From: Eremomyces bilateralis CBS 781.70
Taxonomy: Eukaryota > Ascomycota > Dothideomycetes > Eremomycetales > Eremomycetaceae
Direction: 5' to 3'
Assembly: GCF_010015585.1 (NCBI RefSeq)
Contig: NW_022985111.1
Coordinates: forward strand, 53,940-80,353
Length of the DNA stretch: 26,414 bases
Shown here piece by piece: positions 8,657 to 19,054 of this stretch (the first letter of the stretch is position 1; every line of letters starts with the position of its first letter). Below the pieces are notes generated by a model. That model searched no databases. It was not told where the DNA came from and worked only from the letters and a program-made list of their open reading frames with translations. A program made the translations under genes and the position numbers.

Positions 8657-9943
8657 ATGAGTTCCACACGTGTTCCGGCCTGGAAACGCCTGGGCCTAGA
8701 ACTTAAAGCCTCAAATACGAATGATACGAGCCCTGCTGCTACCAACATATCGAAGCGGAAATGGGATGCCAACGAGGCAAGAAAAGCTGTGGAAATTGAA
8801 TCACCTGCGAAAAGGACAAAATCTGCCGGATCACCTTCCCAATTTCAATTTGGGTTCTCATCTGTGAATGAACCTACTGGAAAAGCAATCCCTTCCAGGT
8901 ACTCAAGCAAGGCATCGTCTGCGAACGCGGTTCCCGTTTCAAATGGTGATCTTGGTGGCGCCCATTCCACAGAGACGCCTGCGCATTCAAAAGTGAAGAT
9001 TAATGGGAAGGACCGCAATACTTCTACCAAGCGTGAACCGAAAAAACCGAAAAAACCAAAGGCAAAAAAGCAGCCCGCCTCCGCGCCGAACGCTCAGAGT
9101 GATGAGGCTTTGGGACCTCCTGCCTACGTGCCCTACCTGGAGACCTATTTTGCGGATCACGGAAACTGGAAGTTCAACAAGCATCACCAGACACGCCTCC
9201 TCAACAATCTTTTCCATCTGATCAATCTCCCTCCGAAACTTGACGAAGCCATCGCGCAGTACGTGGCTGGGTTGCAGAGTTTCGGGGCGCGGGAGCATCT
9301 CCGGACCAGCGCGTACCAAGTCTGCATTGACTCGTCAGAAGAGGCTGCAGAGGCCACTGAGACCGAGACTAGCAAAATGACGGCAGACGATATTCCGGAC
9401 GAGTTGCGAAAAGCGGAAGCGTTATCTAGCAGACTCTTACAGACGAAGAAACGTCTACAGGAGTTAGAAGGTGATGAGGCAGAAGAGGAAGTGGAAAAGA
9501 AGCGGTTAAGGCTCCAGCAAAGACTAAGAGCCGAGCAAATCCTACTTGCGCTGAGCGAATCCGACCACAAAGTCAAGGCCAAACCCCCGCCGGTTGCTCC
9601 CGCGCCACCGCCCACCGCAGCCCCACGCCAACAACGCTTCCCTCCAGTAGCAGACGACGACTACAACGGTGCCGTCGTCCAAGGCTTCAACAAAGTGACC
9701 GGTGCGCTCGGCAGCGTCTCGATGAACAAGAAGATCGTCTTTGACGAAGAGCCCGAACCAGCGGTCCAACCAAAAGAGCCGAAGGCAAGGGCTACTAGGT
9801 TGCGGAAAAAGAGAACGGGGTTGGCGGCGGTTACGGGGGTGTCGGATGATGATGATTCCAGTAGCAGTTCGAGCTCTGGTAGTGACTCTAGTAGTGATGA
9901 GTCTAGCAGCAGTGAGGAGTCCAGTTCTGAAGATGAAGCTTAA
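8657..9943 (+). CDS. WKF-domain protein (C7orf50-like), probably nucleolar
   Basis: This is a single-exon gene of 428 residues. The start at 8657 is preceded by CACC, which is a good context, and the protein begins MSSTRVPAWKRLGLELK. An upstream ATG in the same frame (8480) would add residues of low quality and was not chosen. Layout: a basic disordered N-terminus with Lys/Pro-rich tracts (residues about 125-140), the WKF domain at about 158-222 with the signature HGNWKFNKHHQTRLL, a charged helical region (about 270-330), a Pro-rich stretch, a basic patch (ATRLRKKR) and an acidic Ser/Asp/Glu tail. WKF proteins are linked to rRNA processing or the nucleolus in other eukaryotes; basic tracts plus an acidic tail fit that, but the molecular role is unknown. 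It shares its promoter region with the proteasome gene. Confidence 0.85.
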   Translation: MSSTRVPAWKRLGLELKASNTNDTSPAATNISKRKWDANEARKAVEIESPAKRTKSAGSPSQFQFGFSSVNEPTGKAIPSRYSSKASSANAVPVSNGDLGGAHSTETPAHSKVKINGKDRNTSTKREPKKPKKPKAKKQPASAPNAQSDEALGPPAYVPYLETYFADHGNWKFNKHHQTRLLNNLFHLINLPPKLDEAIAQYVAGLQSFGAREHLRTSAYQVCIDSSEEAAEATETETSKMTADDIPDELRKAEALSSRLLQTKKRLQELEGDEAEEEVEKKRLRLQQRLRAEQILLALSESDHKVKAKPPPVAPAPPPTAAPRQQRFPPVADDDYNGAVVQGFNKVTGALGSVSMNKKIVFDEEPEPAVQPKEPKARATRLRKKRTGLAAVTGVSDDDDSSSSSSSGSDSSSDESSSSEESSSEDEA

Positions 9944-10178
9944 GAGGAGGGACTCGGGGATTTGATAACGGTTTTTGAATATATCCAGGGACAGTCGGTA
10001 ACGGTGGAGATGGCAAGCGGTCAAAAACTGTCAGGGCTGAGGGCGTGCGGATTAGGGTGGAATGACGGAGCAGTTTCTGCGGCATTGGTTGAAAGCAGCG
10101 ATACAAGCAATGCATACTTTTATACAACGCTGTAGACGATATGAAAATGCAATCCCTCGTATGGTTACAAAAATCCCT
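9944..10178. other. Tail-to-tail spacer between WKF and PAP2 genes
   Basis: 235 bp between two convergent stop codons. It should hold both 3' untranslated regions. No strong hairpin or repeat was noticed. Confidence 0.5.
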
Positions 10179-11314
10179 TTAAGCGACTCGAGCGTTCAAC
10201 ATGGAGGTTGTGTGATCGTGTTCATCGCTATCGCTCTCTTCCCCCAATTCAAATCGCCTCGCCTCCACCGCGCTCTCCTCGTCGTTCTTCAACTTTGCCA
10301 TTTCCCATTGCGTACACCGGCCAGGGAATGGAACATCACACCTCGAATGCCGCAGAGAGGGGTAATATCTTCGGTACTGCAACCACGCGATGGCGAAACC
10401 GAGCACACTTCCGAAGCACACATCCCAGACGTCATGCCGGTAATCTTCACAGCGACTAATCGCAATGAGCGCAGCACCAAGCAAGGGAGCGCATGCGGCC
10501 AGCATGGCCGACAGGCTCGATGCCGGTGCTAACGGACGGAATACATGGAGTTGGCCGCAGATGAACAATGTCAGGTAGCCCAACCCCGCGAAACTGAACG
10601 ACGAATGGCCGGACGGGAACGACCGGAATCCATCATGGAGGATGTGGGAATTGGTCTGCGTACAGACTCGGAAGGAAACAAGCTTTGATAGTTCAGCCGA
10701 GTTCTTGCCAGGAACACAGCGGGAGATCAGGTCCGGACGGGGTCTGCCAACGGCATTCTTTATGGTGTCGGTGACGAGAGATGTCATGATCAATGAGATG
10801 AAGAAGCCTAGCAGAGTGACGTGGGCCTTGTGCTTGTTGCGATCGAAGGCTAGGAGGATAGCGATAATGAGAAGGAGGGGGACGGCCCCGGCGTACACGA
10901 AAAGCCATGCTGTGATCATGTCGGCAAGGCCCTTAGTAAGGGAATGGACTTGTCACTTACGGACGGGAACGCGCTCTTTTGTCGCATGAGGAAACTGAAT
11001 TGCAACATCCTCGAGCGAAAACAAACGATGGAACGGCTCGACCAAGAAGACCACCTGCTTGACGCGTCAGCCACGAACTGCATGGTAGGTGACCTCGTTG
11101 AACCGACCAAGATATAGATAGTAAGCAGAATGACCAGTCCAAGATAATCCGAGGCATAGTATCTCTATATTCCATCTTAGCCCAAACCGCACGCATCCAT
11201 CTCTCGACGCCCGTGGCACCTTACCAACCAAAACCTATGCACTGAACCGAGCCACCCTTTGGCCACTGTCGGCCCTGGCGACCGCCTGGAATGACGGGGA
11301 GGAGAGCCAGGCAT
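10179..11314 (-). CDS. PAP2-family lipid phosphatase (Dpp1/Lpp1-like)
   Basis: This integral membrane phosphatase dephosphorylates diacylglycerol pyrophosphate, phosphatidate or related lipid phosphates. Four exons on the minus strand: 11225-11314, 11108-11164, 10961-11054 and 10179-10909. Introns are 60, 53 and 51 bp, giving 323 residues. The three PAP2 motifs are complete: KNAVGRPRP (residues 131-139), PSGH (179-182) and SRCEDYRHDVWD (232-243). Hydrophobic segments include DYLGLVILLTIYIL near residue 38, VYAGAVPLLLIIAILLAF and LGAALIAIS; about six are expected for the family. The N-terminus is basic (RHSRRSP) and the C-terminus acidic (EESDSDEHD). One 5' splice site (GTCGGT, at 11107) is weak but restores a perfect family match around EPFHR. 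It is divergent from MED7. Confidence 0.92.
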
Positions 11315-11779
11315 GGGAAGGCATTACAGAACGAGCGCAGTATTAAATGGGACAAGATGTAGACTTAGATAAACATAGTTGATAGATATTTCTCGCCTGG
11401 GGAACTCAACGATCGCATTCGTAATGATGGAGTCCTGGGGGCAAGGAATATCAGATCGTCAACAGGGTCGTCGTCGAATTGGTAATGACGCGCTGGGTGT
11501 GTCTCGTCCGCCGTAACGACAATCCCCCACACGCGGGATGATCCATGTCCAATCCGTTTTATGCTCGACATCCCAACCAATTGAACTCACCTTCAATTTC
11601 GACCTGGCTACCTCATATACCCACGGAGTTATATGGACAGAGCAAAGTTACTTTTCACAATCCTACAATAGGAACTCAATTTGAATCTCGTGTTCTACCT
11701 CATTGCTGAATTCTATTCTAATCCGTAGGCAGTATCCTGAGCATGATCTAGCCCTCGCCCTATTCTGCATCCCGTCAAG
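11315..11779. promoter_or_regulatory. Divergent promoter between PAP2 and MED7 genes
   Basis: 465 bp separate the two start codons. The small minus-strand open frame at 11365-11580 lies inside and lacks any recognisable feature. No clear TATA box or known fungal site stands out. Confidence 0.4.
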
Positions 11780-12612
11780 ATGGCTGACGAACAACCTACC
11801 GTCGAGACCTTCCCTCCGCCTCCTGGCTTCTACGAGTATTTTACAGACGCAAATCTGGAGCGTCTGGAGGCTCTGAAGTCTTCACTAGCCGATCGCGAGA
11901 ATACGCAACAAGATGCCGGCGCATCAACGCAGCAGAGCGCTTCTGATATCGAAAACCTCCCGGACGAGCTGCGCTTTCTTCAACCTCCTGAGCCGCCGGC
12001 GGATGGGAAATACACATGCTTCGGAGCACCTTTCGACGTATGTAAATGGCGCCTTTGGTCGATTCAAGTCTAACCGGCATTCAGCTGCACGAGCAATTGC
12101 AATCACTCTCCGCGCAAGGCATCGATCAACTCTATCCCACGAAACCAGCACCCACCAACGCCGCGACGGGCACCGAATCGGAATGGACTCTCGACCGCGC
12201 GACCTACCTCCGCAAAATTGCCCGCTCCATAATGCTGAACTACCTCGAGCTCGTCGGCGTCCTCTCCGTCGACCCCACCGACTTCCCCGACAAGATCCAA
12301 GACATCACGACCCTCTTCCTTAACGGGCACCACCTCATCAACGAATACCGCCCCCACCAGGCGCGCGCGACGCTTATCCACATGATGGAGGAGCAGCTGG
12401 AGCAGAAGCGCGCGGAGATTCGGAACGTGCGGGTGATGAAGGAGAAGGTTCGGGCGCTGGCAGGGACGATTGCGAAGGAGACGGAGAATGAGGTACAGGG
12501 GTTTGAGTTGAAGGGTGGACGATCTATGTCGGAGGAGATTGCCGATGCGAGGAATGAAGAGCAACGATCGATGTGGGAGGCGCTGGATGAGCACTCTTCG
12601 GGATGGTCCTAA
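11780..12612 (+). CDS. med7: Mediator complex subunit 7 (MED7)
   Basis: This is a subunit of the middle module of the Mediator co-activator, which bridges transcription factors and RNA polymerase II. Two exons, 11780-12037 and 12085-12612, are joined across a 47-bp intron (GTATGT, branch CTAAC, CAG), giving 261 residues. Family landmarks: an N-terminal FPPPPGFYEYFTD segment, a PPEPP motif before GKYTCFGAPFD, then IDQLYPT, IARSIMLNYLELVGVLS and LFLNGHHLINEYRPHQAR, and a long C-terminal coiled coil (MEEQLEQKRAEIRNVRVM). MED7 pairs with MED21 through this coiled coil. The length is within the fungal range. Without the intron the first exon would run briefly into a stop, so the splice is well supported. 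Confidence 0.95.
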
Positions 12613-12705
12613 TCCGGCGCCCGCCTCTCGCGTCTTCAGCAGCGGCAGTGATCACCTTTCTCTCCGTATCTGCACCTTGGAAGCATTTTCCGCCAGACCT
12701 TATCC

Positions 12706-12720
12706 CAGTTCTCAGAACTG
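12706..12720. repeat. 15-nt perfect palindrome (CAGTTCT-C-AGAACTG)
   Basis: Seven-base arms with a single central C lie 94 bp after the MED7 stop. It could form a small hairpin in the 3' untranslated region, or be a dimer binding site. No run of T follows. Confidence 0.6.
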
Positions 12721-13504
12721 TTAAAGGTACGTATTCCTTCACCTAGAACGTCACCTATGGGTTCATTCTTAATTCCCTGTCACAGCATCGCTGGCATTTG
12801 CTAAAAGCTATGTCCTCGTCCATTTAAACCTTCACTGAGTCCCATCGGATATCTCAGCGCCCTAAAACCCGATTAGCAAGCGGGTCTCGAATGTGCGGAG
12901 TATTTCAACTAAGCCTTCGCACCTGTTCTGTAGAGAGGATATGATAAATCCTGACCACATTGGGATGCGGATATTTCAGCGGTGCCATGCACTTCCAAGT
13001 CCGAAGAAGAACGTCGACGATCCACCCTCTTAGACCTGCGAGATGCTCCGAGGACCACCTTACAGTTTAGAGACGCGAATGTTTCATTCCATCCTGGAAA
13101 GCAAAGGAGCGCGTTTGGACACTTCAGTACATCAAAACCAAGAATCCAACTGAGACCACCATTCCTGTCGTCAATTCACGGGGTCTTCGGTCTCGGGTCT
13201 GGCAACCTCCCAGCATGTGTTCTGGCACTATTCTAGCCACGTTCTGCACCCTCATCCTATTGCGCATTCAGAGCCGGTTGAAAATATAGGGGTGACTATT
13301 CAAAGAAGATTTTAACGGAAAACACGCGACCGGGAACCGTTCCTTCCGACGCATCAATCCACCGTTTCGGAAGCGAAGGCACCCCTCGCAAGTCCAAAAG
13401 TCCCAGTCCCAATATATCATCCCTCCCACATCCGCGAGCAGACCCCCCATATGCCTACTCCGGCATGGAGCTGGATAATTCTGGCTACAACATGCGTTTT
13501 CGAG

Positions 13505-13523
13505 GGCTCAATATTATTGAGCC
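13505..13523. repeat. 19-nt perfect palindrome (GGCTCAATA-T-TATTGAGCC)
   Basis: Nine-base arms surround a single T in the MED7-TrpRS spacer. Length and perfection are above what is common by chance in a window of this size. Function unknown. Confidence 0.6.
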
Positions 13524-13958
13524 ACAAGGGTGGAAGACTGGACATACGGAGGTCCCAATGTCTAGGTTGAAGGCACGTAGAGAACTTTAGATAAATGGTG
13601 CCGCATGTGAGCGGAGCAGACGAGCCATTTAGATTGTACGTGAAGGTTGGAAGCGAGAGTGATCCTTTGCAGGTTCGGGGTAAACTAGCCACTGCTAGCC
13701 TATAGAATTTACAAAGCATAGGCTAGAATCTTGTAAATACAAATTATGCAGGGCTTGAACGTTCATAATCCATAATCATCTATCTTTTTGGGGCGTGAGG
13801 CTAGTGTTCCCTCTCTGTAGACGACCACTGCGGTATCCACAGGCTTTCCGAGATTTATGTCTTACACTCGCACTTCGTCTCGGGAGCAAGCCCCTGCGAA
13901 AATACAGTAGGGCACGACAGTTGGTTGCTGAGGTTCGTCTCATAAACGTCTCAAGCGC

Positions 13959-15440
13959 CTAGGTCTCGGCAGGCGGAGCACTCTTCCCTTTCTTCCCAAG
14001 CCACTCAAGTTTCCGCGGCTTCATGTATTGCTCCAACACCTCATCCGTCACCTGGGTGCGCCGTTCCTGGAACCCCTTCACATACGCCTGCATAAGATTG
14101 ATGCACTCCTTCTTCAGCTCACCCGTTAGCATCTCGCCCGATTTGTACGCCGCATAGATTTTATCCAGCTTCTCATCGTCGTCCTCGAAATACGTCAGGT
14201 ACTGATACGCAACATCGACATCCGGATTCCCCCCCAGCTCGCGATGCAGCTCTACGGTCTCCTGCCCGCCCGAAAACGCATACTTGTTGATCTTCTTCTG
14301 GATCTCCTTGGGCTTGTCGCTCATGAAGATGGCGCTGTTGGGGTTGGAGGCGGACATCTTGCCGCCGGGACCCTGGAGGGCGGTGAGGAACTTGGAGTGG
14401 ATGAGCGCCGGCTTCGGGGAGGGGTTCTTCATGCGCAACGAGTTGTCGCGGACGAGGCGGAAGTAGGGGTCTTGGTCAATGGCGCACGGGATCAGACATG
14501 GGATCGCGGCGGTTTTCTTGGACCGGATGGGGGAGTTGACGTCGTCACCCCAGATGAAAGGGTAGGAGGTTGCGAAGGCGGCCACGCATTGGAAATTGGG
14601 GAAGAAAATTCGGCCAGTGTTGGTGCTGGGGCAGTAGTTAGTAAAGGGGAAAACTGAGGAATCGTTCCATTGAAATTGGGATTTGCTCTCACCTGCCGTC
14701 GAACCCGAATGCTCCTCGAACCTGATTGAAGGGAATGAGTTTGGAGAACTCAAATGCATTCCAAAGCATATGCGACCCCCCATTGCCGTAGAACTTCAAG
14801 TCGCTGTAGATAAACGTCTTTTTGACATCAAACCCCAGCGCCAGAATATCCTTTGCGTTCTCTATAGAAAATTTCATGGTCTGCTCGATCGTCAGGTCTT
14901 CCCGGAACAGTGCCTTCTCATCATCCGTCAACATGATGACTAGCGGGACGTCGAAGACATCCTGCAGCCATTTGGTGAACTCGAACGGGATGGTGTGGCC
15001 GATGTGGATGTTGTCGCTACTCGGGCCCCGTCCGGTGTAGAGGAAGAAGTCCTTCCCCTTCTCATACGTGTCGAGGATTTTATCCAGGTCTCGATGACTG
15101 AAGAACAGCCCCCGACGGAGCCAACGGTGGGGTCGATGTCCCGTCACTCGTTCGAATCGCTCGAGGATCGCCTGGTCAATGAGCTTCGTATTCCATTTTC
15201 TGTCACATGGTTGGTCAGTTATAGGGTCGCATCGGGATTTCTCAGGAGTTCGCACTTGGAAATGGCCGGGTAGTCGAACGCGAGAACATTGCCTTCGGCA
15301 TCTTGCCCTGCACTGACGGACCACGGGTCGATTTGCTGCTCGACAGCGCCGGCGGCCGGTGCCTCTGAAGTACCAGCAATTGAAAGGCCTGCGACAGAAG
15401 GGGGCTCCTCCCCGGCTATAGCGGAGTTCTTGTCGGCCAT
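13959..15440 (-). CDS. wrs1: Cytosolic tryptophanyl-tRNA synthetase
   Basis: This enzyme charges tRNA(Trp) with tryptophan in the cytosol and is a class Ic synthetase. Three exons on the minus strand: 15256-15440, 14693-15199 and 13959-14625. Introns are 56 bp (GTGCGA donor) and 67 bp, giving 452 residues. The HIGH motif is at residues 127-130 (NIHIGHTIPFEF) and KMSAS at 320-324 (GGKMSASNPNSAIFM). Other family blocks are FFLYTGRGPSSDN, MLTDDEKALF, YPFIWGDD and CAIDQDPYFRLVRD. The 60-residue N-terminus is Ala/Glu-rich and disordered, with no evident mitochondrial targeting signal, so the cytosolic form is favoured. The gene is divergent from COG8 with 455 bp between the starts. The symbol follows the usual yeast-style name. 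Confidence 0.95.
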
Positions 15441-15895
15441 GGCGGTCGTTAATATTGGAAATCGCAGTGTTTATCCATAGAGCTCAACTATCATCAGGTG
15501 GATATGAGGGACAGTGGGAATGAGTCAGGTATAAATCCTGTCTGGGTGGGGTACCAGGATATCATGACTTAATAATAGCCACCAGCCATCTAGAAGCGAC
15601 ACAACCGCAAAACAAGGCTCAACATTTATTATACCATCCTAACTTGATCAAATACAAATCGAAATCTTACACTTGATGCTCAATCGCCTAGTCGACGTTC
15701 AGCTGCTCTAAACGCGGATTGGGACTATCAGCGACTCCTGGTGCCTGACGGCCTAGTTGCCTGTCAACCTCCGACTGCGACGTCCAGACTGGACGCATAA
15801 TTCATGGGTACTATTGATATGCTATTGTCAGAAACAAGAGCCTAATAAATTTATCAATGAATCCATCAAGTCGGACCGATTAGAAGTACGTTATT
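15441..15895. promoter_or_regulatory. Divergent promoter between TrpRS and COG8 genes
   Basis: 455 bp separate the start codons. It contains a perfect 15-nt palindrome CGTCCAG-A-CTGGACG at 15781-15795, about 100 bp upstream of COG8, which could be a dimer binding site. No GCN4/CpcA-type TGACTCA was noticed. Confidence 0.4.
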
Positions 15896-17407
15896 ATGGC
15901 CGATGGTTTCCTGGAGCTTATTGCTCCAATTCTTGAAGAATCGGGAGACGAAAGGAGCGATGATCTGTCAAGAGAATACTTAAGCCATTTGACATCCCTT
16001 TCGATATCGGATCTTCTAACGGACGAGCCGGAGTCGCTTTTGCATTCAGGCCAAACCATCCTCCGCTCATTGCAAGCTCTTTCACGGCGGACGTACAAGT
16101 CAAGTGTACGGTCTGTCGAACACCTTGACCGCTTTAAGAGTTCGCTCCCGACCGTCAAGAACAGCGCGTCTGCGGTTCAAGATGCCCTACCCTCCCTCGA
16201 GAGCGCATCCTCTCAATTTTCAAGCAAATACGCACGGTCACCCGAGAATCCTGTACTTCTCAGAAGACAGGAAGCTTTAAATTTATACGAAAACGCGTCG
16301 CGGATCTCGGATATCCTCGATCTCCCTGCGCTGCTTTCTTCTATCATCTCGTCATCCTCTGCAAATGCATCCTTTCAACCCTCCCAGCGTACACCTGGCG
16401 GCGCTACGCAAACGACACCCTCCATCACGAGTGCCAATATATCATACGCCTCGGCCCTAGACCTCCATCATCACATCAAGCGTCTTTCTACGTTATTTCC
16501 CGAGTCTAGCTTAATAGGATCCATGACCCTCGATGCAGACCATGGAATGAACATGATGAGCACATATCTGCTCACTTCTCTACGTTCTCCTAACCTGAAA
16601 CTCACTGCGGCCATGCGTACCATCGGCTTGCTAAGACGCGTTGCTCCGGAACTCGAATCTGGGACCAGCGGCTTCTCGTTCGGACGACCATCTGATGAAG
16701 TCGGCAAACTTCGAGGCAGCGGAGGGGAAGGAAGCCTGGGGGCCATCTTCTTAGTGTGTCGGACGATGTGTCTCATCGACATGCTCGAAGCTCTCGCGCC
16801 ATTACGCGACCTAGCCGACCAGGAGACGTCCGCTCGCAAATCCCAGGAGCCAAGAAAGGGTCCGGAGCGGCAGGAACGGTGGTCGGAAGGGCAGCAAACG
16901 GAGCGGTACCTAAAACGATACCTGGAGATCTTCCGGGAACAGAGTTTTGCCATCATCTCGATGTACCGGAACATTTTCCCGGGCGAACTCCCCGTCCCGC
17001 AAGCCGAGCGAGCGAGCAGCGGAGCCGAGGTGGGCCGTCCGGGCCAGACGATAGCGTCATCCGAAGGGAGCGAACTCCCGTCAGCGCTTTCGACATTTCC
17101 GATGCATCTGGTGTCGATGCTCATGGAGACCTTGGAAGAGTATCTACCCAACGTACAAGACCGCGCGTCCCGCGAGAGCCTTCTAACCCAGGTGCTGTAC
17201 TGTGCGGGCAGCCTGGGTCGGCTTGGCGCTGATTTCGGCATGTTACTGGCCTTGGTGGAGGAAGACTCGAGAGAGGACGAGGAAGACGCGGACGAGGAGA
17301 GCGAATGGGAATGGGTTGAGACAGTGAAGAAGCATAGAATCCAGGCGAGCAGGCTGGAGCTCCTGGCAAGCGGAGTCGGCACGACAAGGCAGGTGGGACG
17401 AGCTTGA
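15896..17407 (+). CDS. cog8: Conserved oligomeric Golgi complex subunit 8 (COG8/Dor1)
   Basis: This is a subunit of the COG tethering complex, needed for retrograde vesicle traffic within the Golgi. It is a single exon of 503 residues. The Dor1 N-terminal region is clear: REYLSHLTSLSISDLLTDEP, a block around GQTILRSLQALSRRTYKS, then a coiled-coil stretch (SVEHLDRFKSSLPTVK). Mid-protein blocks ALDLHHHIKRLSTLFPES and LTAAMRTIGLLRRVAP also fit the family. The C-terminal half has RYLKRYLEIFREQSFAIISM and ends in an acidic linker (EEDADEESEWEW). It is shorter than the roughly 600-residue animal COG8 but normal for fungi. An antisense open frame of 303 codons (16471-17382) is a shadow. Confidence 0.88.
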   Translation: MADGFLELIAPILEESGDERSDDLSREYLSHLTSLSISDLLTDEPESLLHSGQTILRSLQALSRRTYKSSVRSVEHLDRFKSSLPTVKNSASAVQDALPSLESASSQFSSKYARSPENPVLLRRQEALNLYENASRISDILDLPALLSSIISSSSANASFQPSQRTPGGATQTTPSITSANISYASALDLHHHIKRLSTLFPESSLIGSMTLDADHGMNMMSTYLLTSLRSPNLKLTAAMRTIGLLRRVAPELESGTSGFSFGRPSDEVGKLRGSGGEGSLGAIFLVCRTMCLIDMLEALAPLRDLADQETSARKSQEPRKGPERQERWSEGQQTERYLKRYLEIFREQSFAIISMYRNIFPGELPVPQAERASSGAEVGRPGQTIASSEGSELPSALSTFPMHLVSMLMETLEEYLPNVQDRASRESLLTQVLYCAGSLGRLGADFGMLLALVEEDSREDEEDADEESEWEWVETVKKHRIQASRLELLASGVGTTRQVGRA

Positions 17408-19054
17408 ACTTTACTCTCACAATTCTTCGATTCACAATCTCGATGCTTACCCCGACATCATGGCACTGCCCGATCGGAAATGCGAAACGGGATCATGGGA
17501 AAAACGGCCTCCATTCATAGTCTTTTACCCGCTGGAGTGAACTGTAGCGTTTCGACCGACCTTGTCGGGCCCAAGGTCGTACCAAGCACGGGTACCGACG
17601 AATCAGAGATTTGCTTAGCGGTATGCAGTGGATATGCATTGTGTAGCACTATTGACAAGTCGCTTCGTAACTCTAATTCGTTGATCGCGTGAGAAATCTA
17701 GATAAGGTTATGCCTCGGGTTCTGCCGAGCTGCCGCGCCTCGAGTGGATTAGGGCGTCATCGACTATGCGTCAAGACGTAGGCGAAGCTGGTCGCATGCC
17801 GATGCCATGAGGTATCATCTCGGACTTGCTAGTACTCACGCTTCTAGAGAGTACAAACTTGGAATAACGTAGCCTAGCAGTGTCTCGAGGATATGAGCTG
17901 TACCTGTGGTTTTCTTTTGTTCTTAGGGGCGTGCTATGTACTTCGAAGGTGGCAAGCCATTTGGCGCAATGGAACGGTCTCGACAAGTCGATAATAGACG
18001 AAGTCTGATAGCCCAGGTGATGGTATGAGGCCCTTCAGAGTCCAGACCGACTAGGCGGGCTCTGGAGGGGGGCCACGTGGGGGCCCAGGGAGGTTCAGGG
18101 GCAGGGGGATATGACCCTTAGGCTTCAAGGCACCCACGATAGATCTGTAGCATCCTTCTTGACTCCACATTCTAGACGACAATGAACTTGACGACCGATT
18201 GCAACGTCCATCTAATCTTCAATATGGCATCTACTCGCATTATTACATCGGGCCATGGCCACCATGCCGGACACTTTACATATTATCCCGAGCAGATAAG
18301 AAAAGCTAGGACCGTGGGAACTAGGAAGTAATATGGAAGGCGGAAGTGGCGGAAGTGGTCAAGTCGAGACCATATTATCACACAGACCACTCGACCCCTG
18401 GCCCAGGGCCTGGCATATCTGCAAGAGAATATCGAAAATCTGCCCCTTTTCGGCCTTATCACGCCCAGCCTGGTCACTTCGCTAATGTTGTAGTTTTGTT
18501 CTGGCCTTCTAGGACTCGGGGCCAGCCGCAAGGGAATGAATAGCACCGAGCACGCCACATGGGAGCTTTTTGTGGTCGCTTTGCCTGCCTGGGTCGCTGC
18601 TCTCGCTAAAGTTGCGCCCCGAATTCTCCAGTTTAGCTTCATGCTCTGCCGGTTCGCGTCTCTCATCCTACCATTCATTGCGGTTGGTCATTTGCCGCCT
18701 TCTACGCCTGGTAAACAAGGAGCATGCGTGACATTCTAGATCTTCTATCTGCGGAATGTGGATAATCTTTTGGGGAGCATATCTTTGCCCATGTGTCGTA
18801 ACTTCGTCGCGTCTTCTGCGTCGTTAGTTTGTCGAGAATGAGCCACTTCGAGTTTCGACTGATCGGGGCCTCCACCAAGCGCATCATTTAGAAGGACTAA
18901 AAGACCTTCTCGCCGTCTTCGTCCTCTATCACTTGCGGTCCTGGTGGAGGATCGGTTACAGTCTTGTCTTTTCTGGTGGGAGTCATTCGCTTTTGTCCTA
19001 AAGTCTTCATTCTATCTAGTCCTGTCCCCATTCTGCTTCACGATCCTGTTCATT
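17408..19054. other. Long gene-free stretch upstream of the WSC-peroxidase gene
   Basis: About 1.65 kb without a supported gene. The open frames (17480-17692 plus, 17771-17986 minus, 18283-18678 minus, 18536-18739 plus) lack domains and overlap in antisense. A G-rich tract at about 18050-18110 contains a CACGTG E-box at 18074-18079. The right half is presumably the promoter of the peroxidase gene, and its length would fit a condition-regulated gene. Confidence 0.4.

Larger units (their letters stand above)
12613..13958. other. Tail-to-tail spacer between MED7 and TrpRS genes
   Basis: About 1.35 kb between convergent stops, long for this block. Open frames at 12982-13236 (plus) and 13417-13719 (minus) have no recognisable domain. 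Two short perfect palindromes lie inside (12706-12720 and 13505-13523). A hidden multi-exon gene cannot be excluded, but none was found. Confidence 0.4.

Noticed and set aside
9850-9940. Simple-sequence repeat at the end of the WKF gene
   Set aside because: The run encodes the acidic Ser/Asp/Glu tail in frame and is best seen as part of the protein.
9542-10024. 160-codon minus-strand open frame at the end of the WKF gene
   Set aside because: It is antisense to the Pro-rich and acidic tail of the WKF protein and has no domain of its own.
16471-17382. 303-codon minus-strand open frame
   Set aside because: It is fully antisense to COG8, which has clear family blocks; the product is Ser/Arg-rich as expected for a shadow.
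7209-17407. Biosynthetic or functional gene cluster
   Set aside because: The products belong to unrelated core processes; only the strand pattern is notable.
18283-18678. 131-codon minus-strand open frame in the peroxidase upstream region
   Set aside because: No motif, signal or splice extension was found, and overlapping plus-strand frames are equally open.
18944-19054. N-terminal extension of the peroxidase
   Set aside because: The upstream frame begins with GTG. The ATG at 19055 starts a proper signal peptide, so it was chosen.
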